DNA of 64,000 nt, from contig CAJUBD010000002.1 in the NCBI GenBank assembly GCA_910584475.1, forward strand, positions 62,001 through 126,000, read 5' to 3'. This DNA is from an uncultured Treponema sp. GTDB taxonomy: Bacteria > Spirochaetota > Spirochaetia > Treponematales > Treponemataceae. Position 1 is the first letter of the stretch. Every line of letters begins with the position of its first letter. The position numbers and the translations under genes are program-made. The notes beneath the pieces are model-generated. The model was given only the letters and a program-made list of their open reading frames with translations, was not told where the DNA came from and did no database searches. Of this stretch, positions 1-7,338 are shown piece after piece.

Positions 1-5
1 TGAAA

Positions 6-719
6 ATGAAAAAAACATTGTTTGCACTTTTAGCATTCACGATGGTCTTGAACGGAACGGTTTGGGCGGCTAAAAAGCCGAAGGTTGCGAAAGCCGCGCC
101 GCTTCAACTTGATTGGCAGGGACGCGATGCCGGAATTGAAATTCCCGATTGGACGAAGGCGGTGGCGGAAAACAACAAGCGCAAAATCGTCAAGGAATTT
201 GACCTTGATGATTATATGGTTTGGGTTTTCAACGCGCGCGGAACGAACTTGGATTTTTTGGAAACTTGGACGGACAAAGTTGAATTGCAGTCGAACGTGG
301 CGCAGTCGATTTCCGCAGAAATTGGACGGGCGACTCAGGCGACGATGCAGGCGGAGCAAAATCTGAATGAGACGAAAATCAACCAGGCGATCACCGACGT
401 TACGACGGTTCTTTCCAACGTGCGCGTGAATGGACTTGAGCGTTTCGGCTCGTTTTGGATAAAAAGCGGCATCGCGAAGCCAGGCGTGAAAAAAATCAGA
501 AAGGATGATGACTGCGACATCACCTACGCCTATTACACGGTTTGGGGCATTCCAAAAAAGGCGTTCAAAGCGCAGTTGGACGCGGCGATGCAAAACCTTC
601 CCGAAAACACGGCGCAAGATCCGCTTTTGATGAAAATGATTGTCGCTTCGATTGAAAAGACGATTTTAGGCGACGCGGACGCGAGCCTTGAAGGAACGAC
701 TTACGATGATGTGAAGTGA
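6..719 (+). CDS. Exported LPP20-like protein
   Basis: The 237-residue product begins with a clear type I signal peptide (Lys-Lys, hydrophobic core, likely cleavage after the Ala-Ala near residue 22), so it is predicted to be periplasmic. The mature part opens with an Ile-Pro-Asp-Trp segment and a Gln/Ala/Thr-rich helical stretch (about residues 95-125), as in LPP20-type envelope proteins (PF02169-like). The biochemical role of that family is not settled. A TGA sits at bases 1-3, immediately before the start, so an upstream gene may end there. The gene heads a run of four exported genes on the same strand, with the next start 24 bp downstream, which suggests co-transcription. The family label is tentative; the export call is firm. 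Confidence 0.6.
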   Translation: MKKTLFALLAFTMVLNGTVWAAKKPKVAKAAPLQLDWQGRDAGIEIPDWTKAVAENNKRKIVKEFDLDDYMVWVFNARGTNLDFLETWTDKVELQSNVAQSISAEIGRATQATMQAEQNLNETKINQAITDVTTVLSNVRVNGLERFGSFWIKSGIAKPGVKKIRKDDDCDITYAYYTVWGIPKKAFKAQLDAAMQNLPENTAQDPLLMKMIVASIEKTILGDADASLEGTTYDDVK

Positions 720-743
720 GAATTGGTTTTTTGAGGGGAAATC

Positions 744-1760
744 GTGATTAGGCATTTTAAGAAAAAAGCAGTTTTCGTGTCGCTTGTCTTTGCTTTTGGC
801 GGCTTTGGATTTTCCAAAGAAGCCGTTCCAAATTGGGTGAAGAATTTCAATTTGGTCTACGGCGCACCAGATTATATCGGCTATATGTCGACTGCTTCAA
901 GTCGAGACGAAGCGCGTGAAAAATCATTGGATTTGCTTGCGAATTATTTTGACGCTTCGATTCAAAGTCAGACAAATTCGTCTTCATTTATGGCAGAAGA
1001 ATCGCGTAACGGAGAAATGTCGTGGTATAAAAAAAATGTCGTTTCGCGAAATGTCAGCGTAAAGTCCGATGTGGAATTTTTTGGCATTGAATACGAATTT
1101 TATTTTGATGCGAAAAAACAAGTGCATTATTGCGCGGCATTTATAAACAAGGTGAACGCCACGAAGTTGATTTTTCAGCGGATGTCGAAAAGCAAAAAAA
1201 GTTTTTTGGGCTATTACAATCTAGCCATTGAAAAGGAAAAGAAAGATCCTTTTTCCGCCATTCGTTATTATGCGAAAGCATCTGTGTTCGCAAAGGAATA
1301 TATTTCCCTTGCCGAGCATCTTTCGCTGCTTTCTCCAAAGACTGAAATTCCAAAAAGCGACAGCGAGAAAATGCTGGGAATTGATGCGAAAGTTTCTCGA
1401 CTTACGCCGCAAGCAGCCATAGGAATTTTCACTGAAGGCGAGAGTAATGGCGCGATTGAAACAATGGTGCGCGATATTTTCGCGAACGAAGGTTTTGTTC
1501 TGAAAAGGACAAGACAAGACGAAGATTATTTGATGTCAATCAAAATCGAAAAAAACATCGTTTCCGATGGCGAAGTTTTTACTGCGACCCCGAGCATAAG
1601 TATCGAAGTTTTTGACAAAGAAGAAATTCTATTTGGCTATAGCAAGACTCTCGGGCGAAGCAAAGCGTTTGCCGAGCGCACTCTCGAAAAGCAAATTGAA
1701 ACAAAAATTTTAAGTGAGATAAAGGATTCCCTGATGCGAGAATTTTATGAAAATATATAA
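744..1760 (+). CDS. Exported LPP20-like protein, second of cluster
   Basis: The start is GTG, preceded by a GAGGGG ribosome binding site 6 nt upstream; no better ATG exists. The 338-residue product has a signal peptide (basic start, hydrophobic segment to about residue 22) and then Pro-Asn-Trp-Val, a Tyr-Ile-Gly-Tyr segment and an Asp-Glu-Ala-rich helix. This is the arrangement of LPP20-like envelope lipoproteins, although I see no lipobox Cys. A Lys/Tyr-rich helical middle (about residues 140-180) looks like one or two TPR-like hairpins, and the C-terminal third resembles the alpha/beta fold of LpoB/CsgG relatives. The function is unknown. Context (LPP20, LpoB-like and CsgG-like neighbours) points to an outer-membrane or peptidoglycan-associated assembly. 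Confidence 0.6.
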   Translation: MIRHFKKKAVFVSLVFAFGGFGFSKEAVPNWVKNFNLVYGAPDYIGYMSTASSRDEAREKSLDLLANYFDASIQSQTNSSSFMAEESRNGEMSWYKKNVVSRNVSVKSDVEFFGIEYEFYFDAKKQVHYCAAFINKVNATKLIFQRMSKSKKSFLGYYNLAIEKEKKDPFSAIRYYAKASVFAKEYISLAEHLSLLSPKTEIPKSDSEKMLGIDAKVSRLTPQAAIGIFTEGESNGAIETMVRDIFANEGFVLKRTRQDEDYLMSIKIEKNIVSDGEVFTATPSISIEVFDKEEILFGYSKTLGRSKAFAERTLEKQIETKILSEIKDSLMREFYENI

Positions 1761-1789
1761 CATTGCTGAAAAATAGGAGTGTTTAAATT

Positions 1790-1971
1790 TTCCGCCAAAA
1801 TACTGTCGCAAAATTTAACTTTGAGTTTTCTGCGAAAACTCACTTATTTGTCATTGCCAGGCTTGACCCGACAATCTATTTTGTACTTGCCCGCGCCGCA
1901 ACAAGTTGCTAACGCGGACGAAATCAAGTTCCTCGGAAATTGAGATTTCCTGCGGACTTAATTTATAAGGA
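1790..1971. repeat. Mosaic palindromic intergenic repeat, copy 1
   Basis: The gap between two genes of the exported cluster is filled by a mosaic repeat. It holds the core palindrome GAGTTTTctgcgAAAACTC at 1823-1841, a (degenerate) CGGGcttgaCCCG-type hairpin near 1853-1876, and a tail ending in the TGCGGACTTAATTT module. Bases 1823-1971 align over their whole 149-bp length with 54658-54806, with only scattered substitutions. Such length and identity between two distant intergenic sites shows a mobile or recombining element. It could act as a transcriptional attenuator between genes 2 and 3. Confidence 0.85.
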
Positions 1972-1995
1972 GTCAAAATCTTTACAGGAGTTTGT

Positions 1996-3213
1996 ATGAA
2001 AAGAAAATTTTTTATGATGATTTTTGCCGCGTTGGTTTCTTTTGGCGCATTTTGCGAAGAAATGACGATCGCATTTTTCGACCCGATTCTTGTGTATTGT
2101 ACGCCAGATGAAAAGAATTGGATTCCCACGGTCGTAAACAATGCGCTTGTGAGCCAAGTAAACAGGTACTCGGATTTACTGCCGTTTGACTCTGCGACAA
2201 TCACGACAACGCTCGAGCAAATCAAAAAAAGCGAGGACGCCGCCTATGACGAGCGAATGATCATAGAGGCGGGAAAACTTATAAATGCAAATTATTTGTG
2301 CTACATAAAAGTCATAAAAATCAGCAAATTGTTCAATGTATATTTTAACATAATCAACGCGACGACAGGCGTTCCGATTGCCACTTATGAAGACGACTGC
2401 ACTATGGATGACCTTTACAAAAGTGGAAAAGATTCCATTGTGAACAAAGCTGTGCTGAAAATGCTTGAAGAAGACTTGGGAGGCGCGCATAGCGTGAAAG
2501 GCATAGAGGCTTTCAAAAAAACTATGGCATGGAAATCCAGCGGGAAAGACGTTACCAAGCGCGACAATGATTTCAGGGTAGCGTTTTTACCTCCCGCGCT
2601 TATAAATTGCGACAATGTGTGGATGCGGGAACTTCTTCCAGGGCGACTTGTCAACGCATTCTTTTCGTATTCGAAAATTACGCCTTTAGATCAAGGCGTT
2701 GAAAAAGGCGCGATTGAAAAAATAAAAATGAGCGAAAGCGGAATTTACGATGAGGCTACGATTACCGAAGCCGGAAAATTGGTGAGCGCACCTTACTATT
2801 GCTATGCCGCAATTACTCAGACGAAGCCAGGCGTTTATCAAGCATACTTCAATTTGATCACCACAAAAACAGGAAAACCAATCGCCATATATCACATTTC
2901 TTGTTCCGCCGATTGGATTAGAGGAATAAAAGATTTTAATGTTGTGGATCTTGCTGTTTATACAATGCTCACCGAAGATTTTGGCGGAGAATACAATAAC
3001 GAATCCACAGAAAGTTTTGGTAAAATTTTGCAAAAACAATTGAAGACCAAGGACATTTCTTTGGCGCAGGAAAAGTCAAGTCAAAAATACACTGTATATG
3101 AAGACAAGCCTTATGTTCCGCCGAAAGAAAGAAACGGCATACAAAAATCTCAAACTGGCGGAAATTCGAATGGCGGCGAACTAAGCGATTTTAGAAAACG
3201 CTTGGGTTTATAA
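1996..3213 (+). CDS. Exported protein with internally duplicated LpoB/CsgG-like domain
   Basis: The 405-residue product has a signal peptide ending near Phe-Cys-Glu-Glu (about residue 20) and two homologous halves, about residues 23-165 and 192-340. Each half begins with a short strand (Ile-Ala-Phe-Phe or Val-Ala-Phe-Leu) and then has an Ile-x-x-Ser-Glu segment, an Asp-Glu-x-x-Ile-x-Glu-Ala-Gly-Lys-Leu motif, a Tyr-Cys-Tyr strand, a Phe-Asn-x-Ile-Thr segment, Pro-Ile-Ala-x-Tyr and a terminal Glu-Asp-x-Gly-Gly. This resembles the nucleotide-free alpha/beta fold of LpoB and CsgG relatives that sense or build envelope complexes. The function is unknown. The tail (after 345) is charged and probably disordered. 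It is separated from its neighbours by repeats and a leader of about 150 bp. Confidence 0.6.
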   Translation: MKRKFFMMIFAALVSFGAFCEEMTIAFFDPILVYCTPDEKNWIPTVVNNALVSQVNRYSDLLPFDSATITTTLEQIKKSEDAAYDERMIIEAGKLINANYLCYIKVIKISKLFNVYFNIINATTGVPIATYEDDCTMDDLYKSGKDSIVNKAVLKMLEEDLGGAHSVKGIEAFKKTMAWKSSGKDVTKRDNDFRVAFLPPALINCDNVWMRELLPGRLVNAFFSYSKITPLDQGVEKGAIEKIKMSESGIYDEATITEAGKLVSAPYYCYAAITQTKPGVYQAYFNLITTKTGKPIAIYHISCSADWIRGIKDFNVVDLAVYTMLTEDFGGEYNNESTESFGKILQKQLKTKDISLAQEKSSQKYTVYEDKPYVPPKERNGIQKSQTGGNSNGGELSDFRKRLGL

Positions 3214-3312
3214 AAAATTAAGAATGCTTTTTGGAGAAAAGGAGAAAATATAAGCATTCCATATTAAAATGAAATAAGCAAAGGATTTTACTTTTGTTTA
3301 TTTATATGTTAT

Positions 3313-3360
3313 GTTCCGCTTTTTTCGGAACTCAATACAATTTTATTTTTCATTAGGAGG
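3313..3360 (+). promoter_or_regulatory. Leader hairpin and strong ribosome binding site
   Basis: A short perfect hairpin (GTTCCG at 3313-3318 with CGGAAC at 3326-3331) is followed by a T-rich stretch and a full AGGAGG at 3355-3360, 6 nt before the ATG at 3367. The ribosome binding site fixes the start of the next gene. The hairpin might be a weak terminator for the preceding gene. Confidence 0.5.
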
Positions 3361-3366
3361 TCTATA

Positions 3367-4128
3367 ATGAAAAAGATTTTTACGGTAGTGGCAGCACTTG
3401 TTTTTGTTGCTTCGGTTTTTGCGCAGGAATCCAAACCTGTAATTGGTTTGATTTCTACAACTACGCAGTTGGATCAGACTACTGCAACTGGCTATTGGGG
3501 AGATATTTGGGAGCCGGCAGTAATCGATAAAGAAACAGGAGAAGTAATACAGCCCCGCCGCCTGGCTCATCCTGCTTGTTCTCCACTGTCAATTGATTCG
3601 ATTTTTCCGAGATTGACAGCGGCGTTTTCGCAAGAAATTGTAAACTCCGGTCGTTTTAATGTTTTGGCCAATAAACGCACTGGAGTTGATTATGTATTTG
3701 AATCTGAACTGACAGATTTCTCTGCGTCTAGAAGTCAAAGTTCTGGAAGCATTTCTTATAAAATGAGTGTTTCAGTAACATTGACGGATACAAAAACAGG
3801 ACAAACTATTCTTGTTCAGACATTCTCAGAACCAAGAGAAATTTCAAAAAGCGGCGGCAGTTTTTTCTCTACAACAAGATATACATCTTCAGACCCTAAC
3901 AAAATGCCCAAGAATGTGGCAGAGAATGCAATCTCCGCGATTGTGAACAAACTTTACCCGCCGATGGTTTTGAATGTAAGCAACGGAGTCGTACAGATTC
4001 CAGCCGCAGGATTGAATGTTGGAACTATAGTCGAAGTTTTCACACAGGGCGAGGAAATTATAGACCCTTATACAGGTGATTCACTTGGATTTGAAGAAAC
4101 GTTGGTCGCTGAAATTTGCGTTTATTAA
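3367..4128 (+). CDS. Exported CsgG-like protein, interrupted by an in-frame TAA
   Basis: The 253 residues begin with a signal peptide (cleavage likely after Val-Phe-Ala, about residue 19). The mature part has the CsgG / curli-assembly-like arrangement: an Ile-Gly-Leu-Ile strand, an Ile-Phe-x-Arg-Leu-Thr helix, Ser-Gly-Arg-Phe-Asn-Val-Leu, a Val-Asp-Tyr-Val-Phe-Glu-Ser-Glu-Leu strand, a Thr-Asp-Thr-Lys-Thr-Gly turn, and a C-terminal Pro-Tyr-Thr-Gly-Asp-Ser-Leu-Gly motif. The frame stops at TAA 4126-4128, but the same frame stays open for 48 more codons to 4275 and continues the family's C-terminal strand. The intact protein would be about 302 residues. This is a recent nonsense mutation, a sequencing error or a recoded stop. 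Confidence 0.7.
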   Translation: MKKIFTVVAALVFVASVFAQESKPVIGLISTTTQLDQTTATGYWGDIWEPAVIDKETGEVIQPRRLAHPACSPLSIDSIFPRLTAAFSQEIVNSGRFNVLANKRTGVDYVFESELTDFSASRSQSSGSISYKMSVSVTLTDTKTGQTILVQTFSEPREISKSGGSFFSTTRYTSSDPNKMPKNVAENAISAIVNKLYPPMVLNVSNGVVQIPAAGLNVGTIVEVFTQGEEIIDPYTGDSLGFEETLVAEICVY

Positions 4129-4275
4129 ATAAGCGGAAAAATCGCCAAAGCAAAGCCCGATCCAAAAGGCGAATATGTGGATGCCCAAATTCAGCGGGGA
4201 ATGGCAGTCCGTGCCACGCTAAAAAAAGGCACGAAGGCTTTGAACAACATAAAGAAAGCGGCAAAAGGAAAGTAA
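4129..4275 (+). pseudogene. Detached C-terminal 48 codons of the CsgG-like gene
   Basis: Directly after the TAA the same reading frame runs 48 codons to TAA 4273-4275. It encodes a Ser-Gly-Lys-Ile-Ala-Lys-Ala-Lys segment, a Gln-Ile-Gln-Arg-Gly-Met-Ala-Val-Arg strand and a Lys/Ala-rich tail. In CsgG- and FlgT-like proteins the Thr-Gly-x-x-Leu-Gly turn is followed by exactly such a strand and an Arg-Gly-Met-x-Val-Arg-like end. The transcription terminator lies only after this segment, so it belongs to the same transcription unit. Confidence 0.65.
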
Positions 4276-4353
4276 GCTAGATTCTTTTCATAAAGGCATT
4301 TCTGCTTGCCGAAAATTTTTATTAAAAATAAATTCCTCCATAAAAAAAGTTTT

Positions 4354-4395
4354 CCCTCACTGTGCATTTCCAATGCGTGGTGAGGGTTTTTATTT
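4354..4395 (+). terminator. Rho-independent terminator of the exported cluster
   Basis: CCCTCAC (4354-4360) pairs with GTGAGGG (4380-4386), with a further inner pairing of TGCATT and AATGC, followed by a T-rich run. It ends the cluster of exported genes and lies about 80 bp after the second stop codon. Confidence 0.85.
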
Positions 4396-4495
4396 AATAC
4401 GCCAAATTGCAAAAAAAATGCGGATTTGCCTTGTGGCTCCTTGCTAGAACAGTTTCCTGCGGTGTTGAGAAATAAGAATGTTTATCTGCGACCAA

Positions 4496-5821
4496 TTATT
4501 TCACAGCTTCAAAAATCATATCGGCAATGAAAACCGCCGCCAAAATCCAAGTAACGACCGGAATGTCTTTTGATTTTTTTCCGGCGCATTTCGCGATTAC
4601 GTATGAAATCATTCCCCATGCGATTCCTTTGGAAATTGAATACGAAAATGGCATCACCATAATCGTTATGAACGCCGGGATTCCTTCAGTAGGATCACTG
4701 AAGTCAATTTCCGTGACGGACTTCATCATCAAGAAGCCGACGAAAATCAAAGCCGGAGCCGTGGCAGCCGCAGGAATGAGCGCGAAAAGAGGAGTGAGAA
4801 AAAGCGAAAGCAGGAACAGAATGCCAGTGACCACCGAAGCGAGACCTGTGCGTGCGCCTGCCGCTACTCCCGAAGTGGATTCCACAAAAGAAGTTACCGT
4901 GGAAGTTCCGAGGCATGCGCCAACGACAGTTCCAACTGAATCGGCGAGCAAAGCACCTTTGACATTTTTTACGTTGCCGGTTTCATCTTTGAGATTTCCT
5001 TGTTCAGCCACGCCAAGCAAAGTTCCGATTGTGTCGAAGATGTCGGTGAATAAAAAAGTGAAGAGCACGACAATGAATTTCAAAAGCATCGCGCTCGAAG
5101 AAAACGCTTCGCCGAATGCAAATTGGAAAAACAAGGGCGCGGCGGGAGCGGAAAAAGGTTTCCAGCCTTGCGGAACGCTCGTTACGCCGAACGGAATTCC
5201 GACAATCGTAGTGATTATGATTGCAATCAAAATTGAACCCGGCACTTTCATCACGTAAAGCGCAATTGTAAGAATGAGACCAATGACCGCGACAATCGCC
5301 GCTTTGTTGTCCGCCGTGAAATTGACAAAACCAATCAGCGTTCCAGTTTGAGTGGAAACGATGCCAGCGTTTGCCAAGCCGATGATTGTGATGAAAAGTC
5401 CAATTCCTGCTGCCACCGCTTTTTTGAGCGACGTCGGAATCGATTTGATTATCGCCTCGCGCACGCCAAAAACCGAAAGCAAAATGAAAATGATGCCTTC
5501 CACGAAAACCGCCGTGAGCGCGAATTGCCAAGAGCATCCCATTCCGAAAACTACGGAAAAAGTGAAAAACGCGTTCAGTCCAAGTCCAGGCGCGAGAGCC
5601 ACAGGAAGATTCGCGAGGAATGCCATCACCAGAGTCGCGATTCCAGAAGAAATCGCCGTGGCTGTGAAAACCGCCTCGAACGTCATTCCGTTTCCGCATT
5701 GTCCGAGAAGCCCAGGGTTCACGGCGAGAATGTAGACCATCGCGAGGAACGTAGTTACGCCACCCACCACCTCGCGTCCGACTGTAGTTCCGTTCTCTTT
5801 TAGTTTGAAGAACTTTTCCAT
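4496..5821 (-). CDS. NCS2/AzgA-type purine permease
   Basis: The 441-residue polytopic membrane protein is typical in length and opening (Val-Gly-Arg-Glu-x-x-Gly-Gly-x-x-Thr-Phe-x-Ala-Met-x-Tyr-Ile, then Asn-Pro-x-Leu-Leu) of AzgA/PbuG/GhxP permeases, which import adenine, guanine or hypoxanthine by proton symport. An Ala-Pro-Gly-Leu-Gly-Leu-Asn-Ala-Phe-Phe-Thr-Phe segment near residue 75 is the family signature, and Asp-x-Phe-Asp-Thr-Ile-Gly-Thr-Leu (about residue 260) also matches. About a dozen hydrophobic segments fill the chain. The start has AAGGAG 8 nt upstream. No purine genes are nearby. Which base it carries cannot be decided here. Confidence 0.88.
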   Translation of the reverse strand: MEKFFKLKENGTTVGREVVGGVTTFLAMVYILAVNPGLLGQCGNGMTFEAVFTATAISSGIATLVMAFLANLPVALAPGLGLNAFFTFSVVFGMGCSWQFALTAVFVEGIIFILLSVFGVREAIIKSIPTSLKKAVAAGIGLFITIIGLANAGIVSTQTGTLIGFVNFTADNKAAIVAVIGLILTIALYVMKVPGSILIAIIITTIVGIPFGVTSVPQGWKPFSAPAAPLFFQFAFGEAFSSSAMLLKFIVVLFTFLFTDIFDTIGTLLGVAEQGNLKDETGNVKNVKGALLADSVGTVVGACLGTSTVTSFVESTSGVAAGARTGLASVVTGILFLLSLFLTPLFALIPAAATAPALIFVGFLMMKSVTEIDFSDPTEGIPAFITIMVMPFSYSISKGIAWGMISYVIAKCAGKKSKDIPVVTWILAAVFIADMIFEAVK

Positions 5822-5957
5822 AATTAAAACTCCTTTTGGAAAAAGAATGTTTAAAATCAGCGTCTAATTATCGCCGCTGATTTTAATTCGAGTTTTCTTG
5901 AAAAACTCGCTTATTTAAGGAATATTCTATTTTATCACAAAGTTAATTTTTACACAA
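5822..5957 (-). promoter_or_regulatory. Promoter and repeat-bearing leader of the purine permease
   Basis: On the minus strand TTGTGT (5957-5952), a 17-bp spacer and TAAAAT (5934-5929) with an upstream TG (extended -10) form a sigma-70 type promoter. The leader then passes through two hairpins of the mosaic repeat: CGAGTTTTcttgAAAAACTCG (5889-5909) and AAAATCAGCG/CGCTGATTTT (5853-5862 with 5875-5884). I looked for a purine riboswitch core and do not see one. The remaining gap up to 6124 holds the MarR promoter and no gene. Confidence 0.6.
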
Positions 5958-6041
5958 CAGATTTGTAAAAATGGAAGGGAAACTTTTTATTCTCAAACTA
6001 TCAAAATTGTCTTTAGGATTTGGCAAATCAAACATCTTTTC

Positions 6042-6084
6042 TTATTGTACATGTTGACATAAATATAATGTTACCTTACAATAA
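6042..6084 (+). promoter_or_regulatory. MarR-gene promoter with overlapping inverted repeat (candidate operator)
   Basis: TTGACA (6054-6059), a 17-bp spacer and TACAAT (6077-6082) form an almost perfect sigma-70 promoter. A perfect inverted repeat, TTATTGTA (6042-6049) and TACAATAA (6077-6084), brackets it, with the right arm overlapping the -10 box. The core TTGTAC recurs at 6094-6099. This geometry suits autorepression by the encoded MarR protein. Confidence 0.7.
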
Positions 6085-6124
6085 TAAATGTTGTTGTACT
6101 ATTAAATATCAATGGAATAAATTT

Positions 6125-6550
6125 ATGACAAGAAAAGAGATTGTTGACAATTTGATACATGAATTGTACATTTTGTATTCCTCAAAGAAAGCGAAGAATT
6201 TTTTGGAATTCTCGAAAGGGGAAAAAAGGATTTTAGTCTTTTTGGATGAAAGCGAAAATCCTATTTCTCCCAGCGATTTGGCAAAACATTTTGGGATAAG
6301 CAAGCAAAGAGTTACTTCAATCCTTAATGCCTTGAATGAAAAAAAATATCTTGTTTTGGAAATGAACAAGGCAGATCGCAGGAGGATTGTCATCAATTTG
6401 ACGAAAAAAGGCAAGGACTATATTTCGAAGGAAAGCGCGAAAATTACCGATGAATTGAATTGCCTTTTGGAAAAACTGAGAGTTTCGGATTTGGAAGTTT
6501 TGAACAGTCTTATGTCAAAGATAAATAATTGTCTGGCGGACGATTTGTAA
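6125..6550 (+). CDS. MarR-family transcriptional regulator
   Basis: The product is 141 residues from the ATG at 6125. An upstream in-frame ATG at 6020 lies before the promoter and is rejected. The winged helix-turn-helix is clear: Ser-Pro-Ser-Asp-Leu-Ala-Lys-His-Phe-Gly-Ile-Ser-Lys-Gln-Arg-Val-Thr (about residues 44-60), then the wing with Asp-Arg-Arg-Arg-Ile-Val. Helical dimerisation segments flank it. It probably represses its own promoter and the ABC exporter that starts 85 bp downstream, releasing on binding a toxic small molecule. Ligand unknown. Confidence 0.9.
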   Translation: MTRKEIVDNLIHELYILYSSKKAKNFLEFSKGEKRILVFLDESENPISPSDLAKHFGISKQRVTSILNALNEKKYLVLEMNKADRRRIVINLTKKGKDYISKESAKITDELNCLLEKLRVSDLEVLNSLMSKINNCLADDL

Positions 6551-6554
6551 AAAA

Positions 6555-6600
6555 TTTGATTCGTGCGGAGGGTTATGCCCCGACGCTTGCATCAAGATAT
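6555..6600. repeat. GATTCGTGCGG repeat, copy 1
   Basis: A stretch containing TTTGATTCGTGCGGAGGG, a short GGG/CCC hairpin and CCGACGCTTGCATCA recurs at 47948-47990 with few changes. It lies between the MarR gene and the ABC exporter genes. It is a second repeat family, distinct from the GAGTTTT palindromes. Confidence 0.75.
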
Positions 6601-6635
6601 GCTGATTGAAATTAAAAACATCTTGAGGAGAAATT

Positions 6636-7337
6636 ATGGCTTTTATTGAATTAAAAAATGTTTGCAAAACTTATACCATGGGCGAAGTGAAGATACATGC
6701 CCTTAATGGCGTTTCTTTTGAAATTGAAAAAGGTGAGCTCGTATGCATATTGGGACAGTCTGGAGCCGGAAAAACGACTTGCTTGAATATACTCGGCGGA
6801 ATGGACAGGCTGACGGACGGCGAATTGATTGTCGACGGAAAGCGCATCGACAAACTTTCTGAAAGAGAATTGATAAAATATCGAAGAAACGACATTGGGT
6901 TCGTTTTTCAATTTTACAATCTGATTGGCAATATGACTGCCTTGGAAAATGTGGAGTTAGCAAATCAATTGTGCGCCGATCATTTAGACCCGAACAAAAT
7001 TTTGGAAAAAGTCGGGCTTGCTGACAGGAAAGATAATTTCCCTTCGCAACTTTCTGGCGGAGAACAACAGCGAGTCGCCATAGCGCGAGCTATATCCAAA
7101 AATCCAAAATTGTTGCTTTGCGATGAGCCGACCGGCGCGTTGGACTATAAGACTGGAAAGCAAATTTTGAAATTGCTTGAGAGCACATGCAGAGAAGACA
7201 ACATAACGGTCATTATCATTACGCACAACTCTGCAATAGCGGAAGTGGCCGACAAAATCATAAAATTCAAAAATGGCGCGGTAAAAGAAATCGTGCTAAA
7301 TCCGCATCCGAAAAATATTGATGACATAGAGTGGTGA
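6636..7337 (+). CDS. ABC transporter ATP-binding protein, MacB/LolD type
   Basis: The 233-residue ATPase has Walker A Gly-Gln-Ser-Gly-Ala-Gly-Lys-Thr-Thr (about 38-46), Q-loop Phe-Gln-Phe-Tyr-Asn-Leu, signature Leu-Ser-Gly-Gly-Glu-Gln-Gln-Arg (about 141-148), Walker B [11 protein letters not shown] and the H-loop Thr-His-Asn. The Cys-Asp-Glu-Pro-Thr-Gly-Ala-Leu form is usual for mechanotransmission (MacB/FtsE/LolD) systems. The start has GAGGAG 6 nt upstream. It ends 1 bp before the permease gene and energises it. The MarR gene upstream suggests induction by a toxic compound. Confidence 0.92.
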   Translation: MAFIELKNVCKTYTMGEVKIHALNGVSFEIEKGELVCILGQSGAGKTTCLNILGGMDRLTDGELIVDGKRIDKLSERELIKYRRNDIGFVFQFYNLIGNMTALENVELANQLCADHLDPNKILEKVGLADRKDNFPSQLSGGEQQRVAIARAISKNPKLLLCDEPTGALDYKTGKQILKLLESTCREDNITVIIITHNSAIAEVADKIIKFKNGAVKEIVLNPHPKNIDDIEW

Positions 7338-7338
7338 T

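Noticed and set aside
5822..6000. Purine riboswitch upstream of the NCS2 permease
   Set aside because: The leader was checked on the minus strand; the conserved three-way-junction core is not present, only palindromic repeats.
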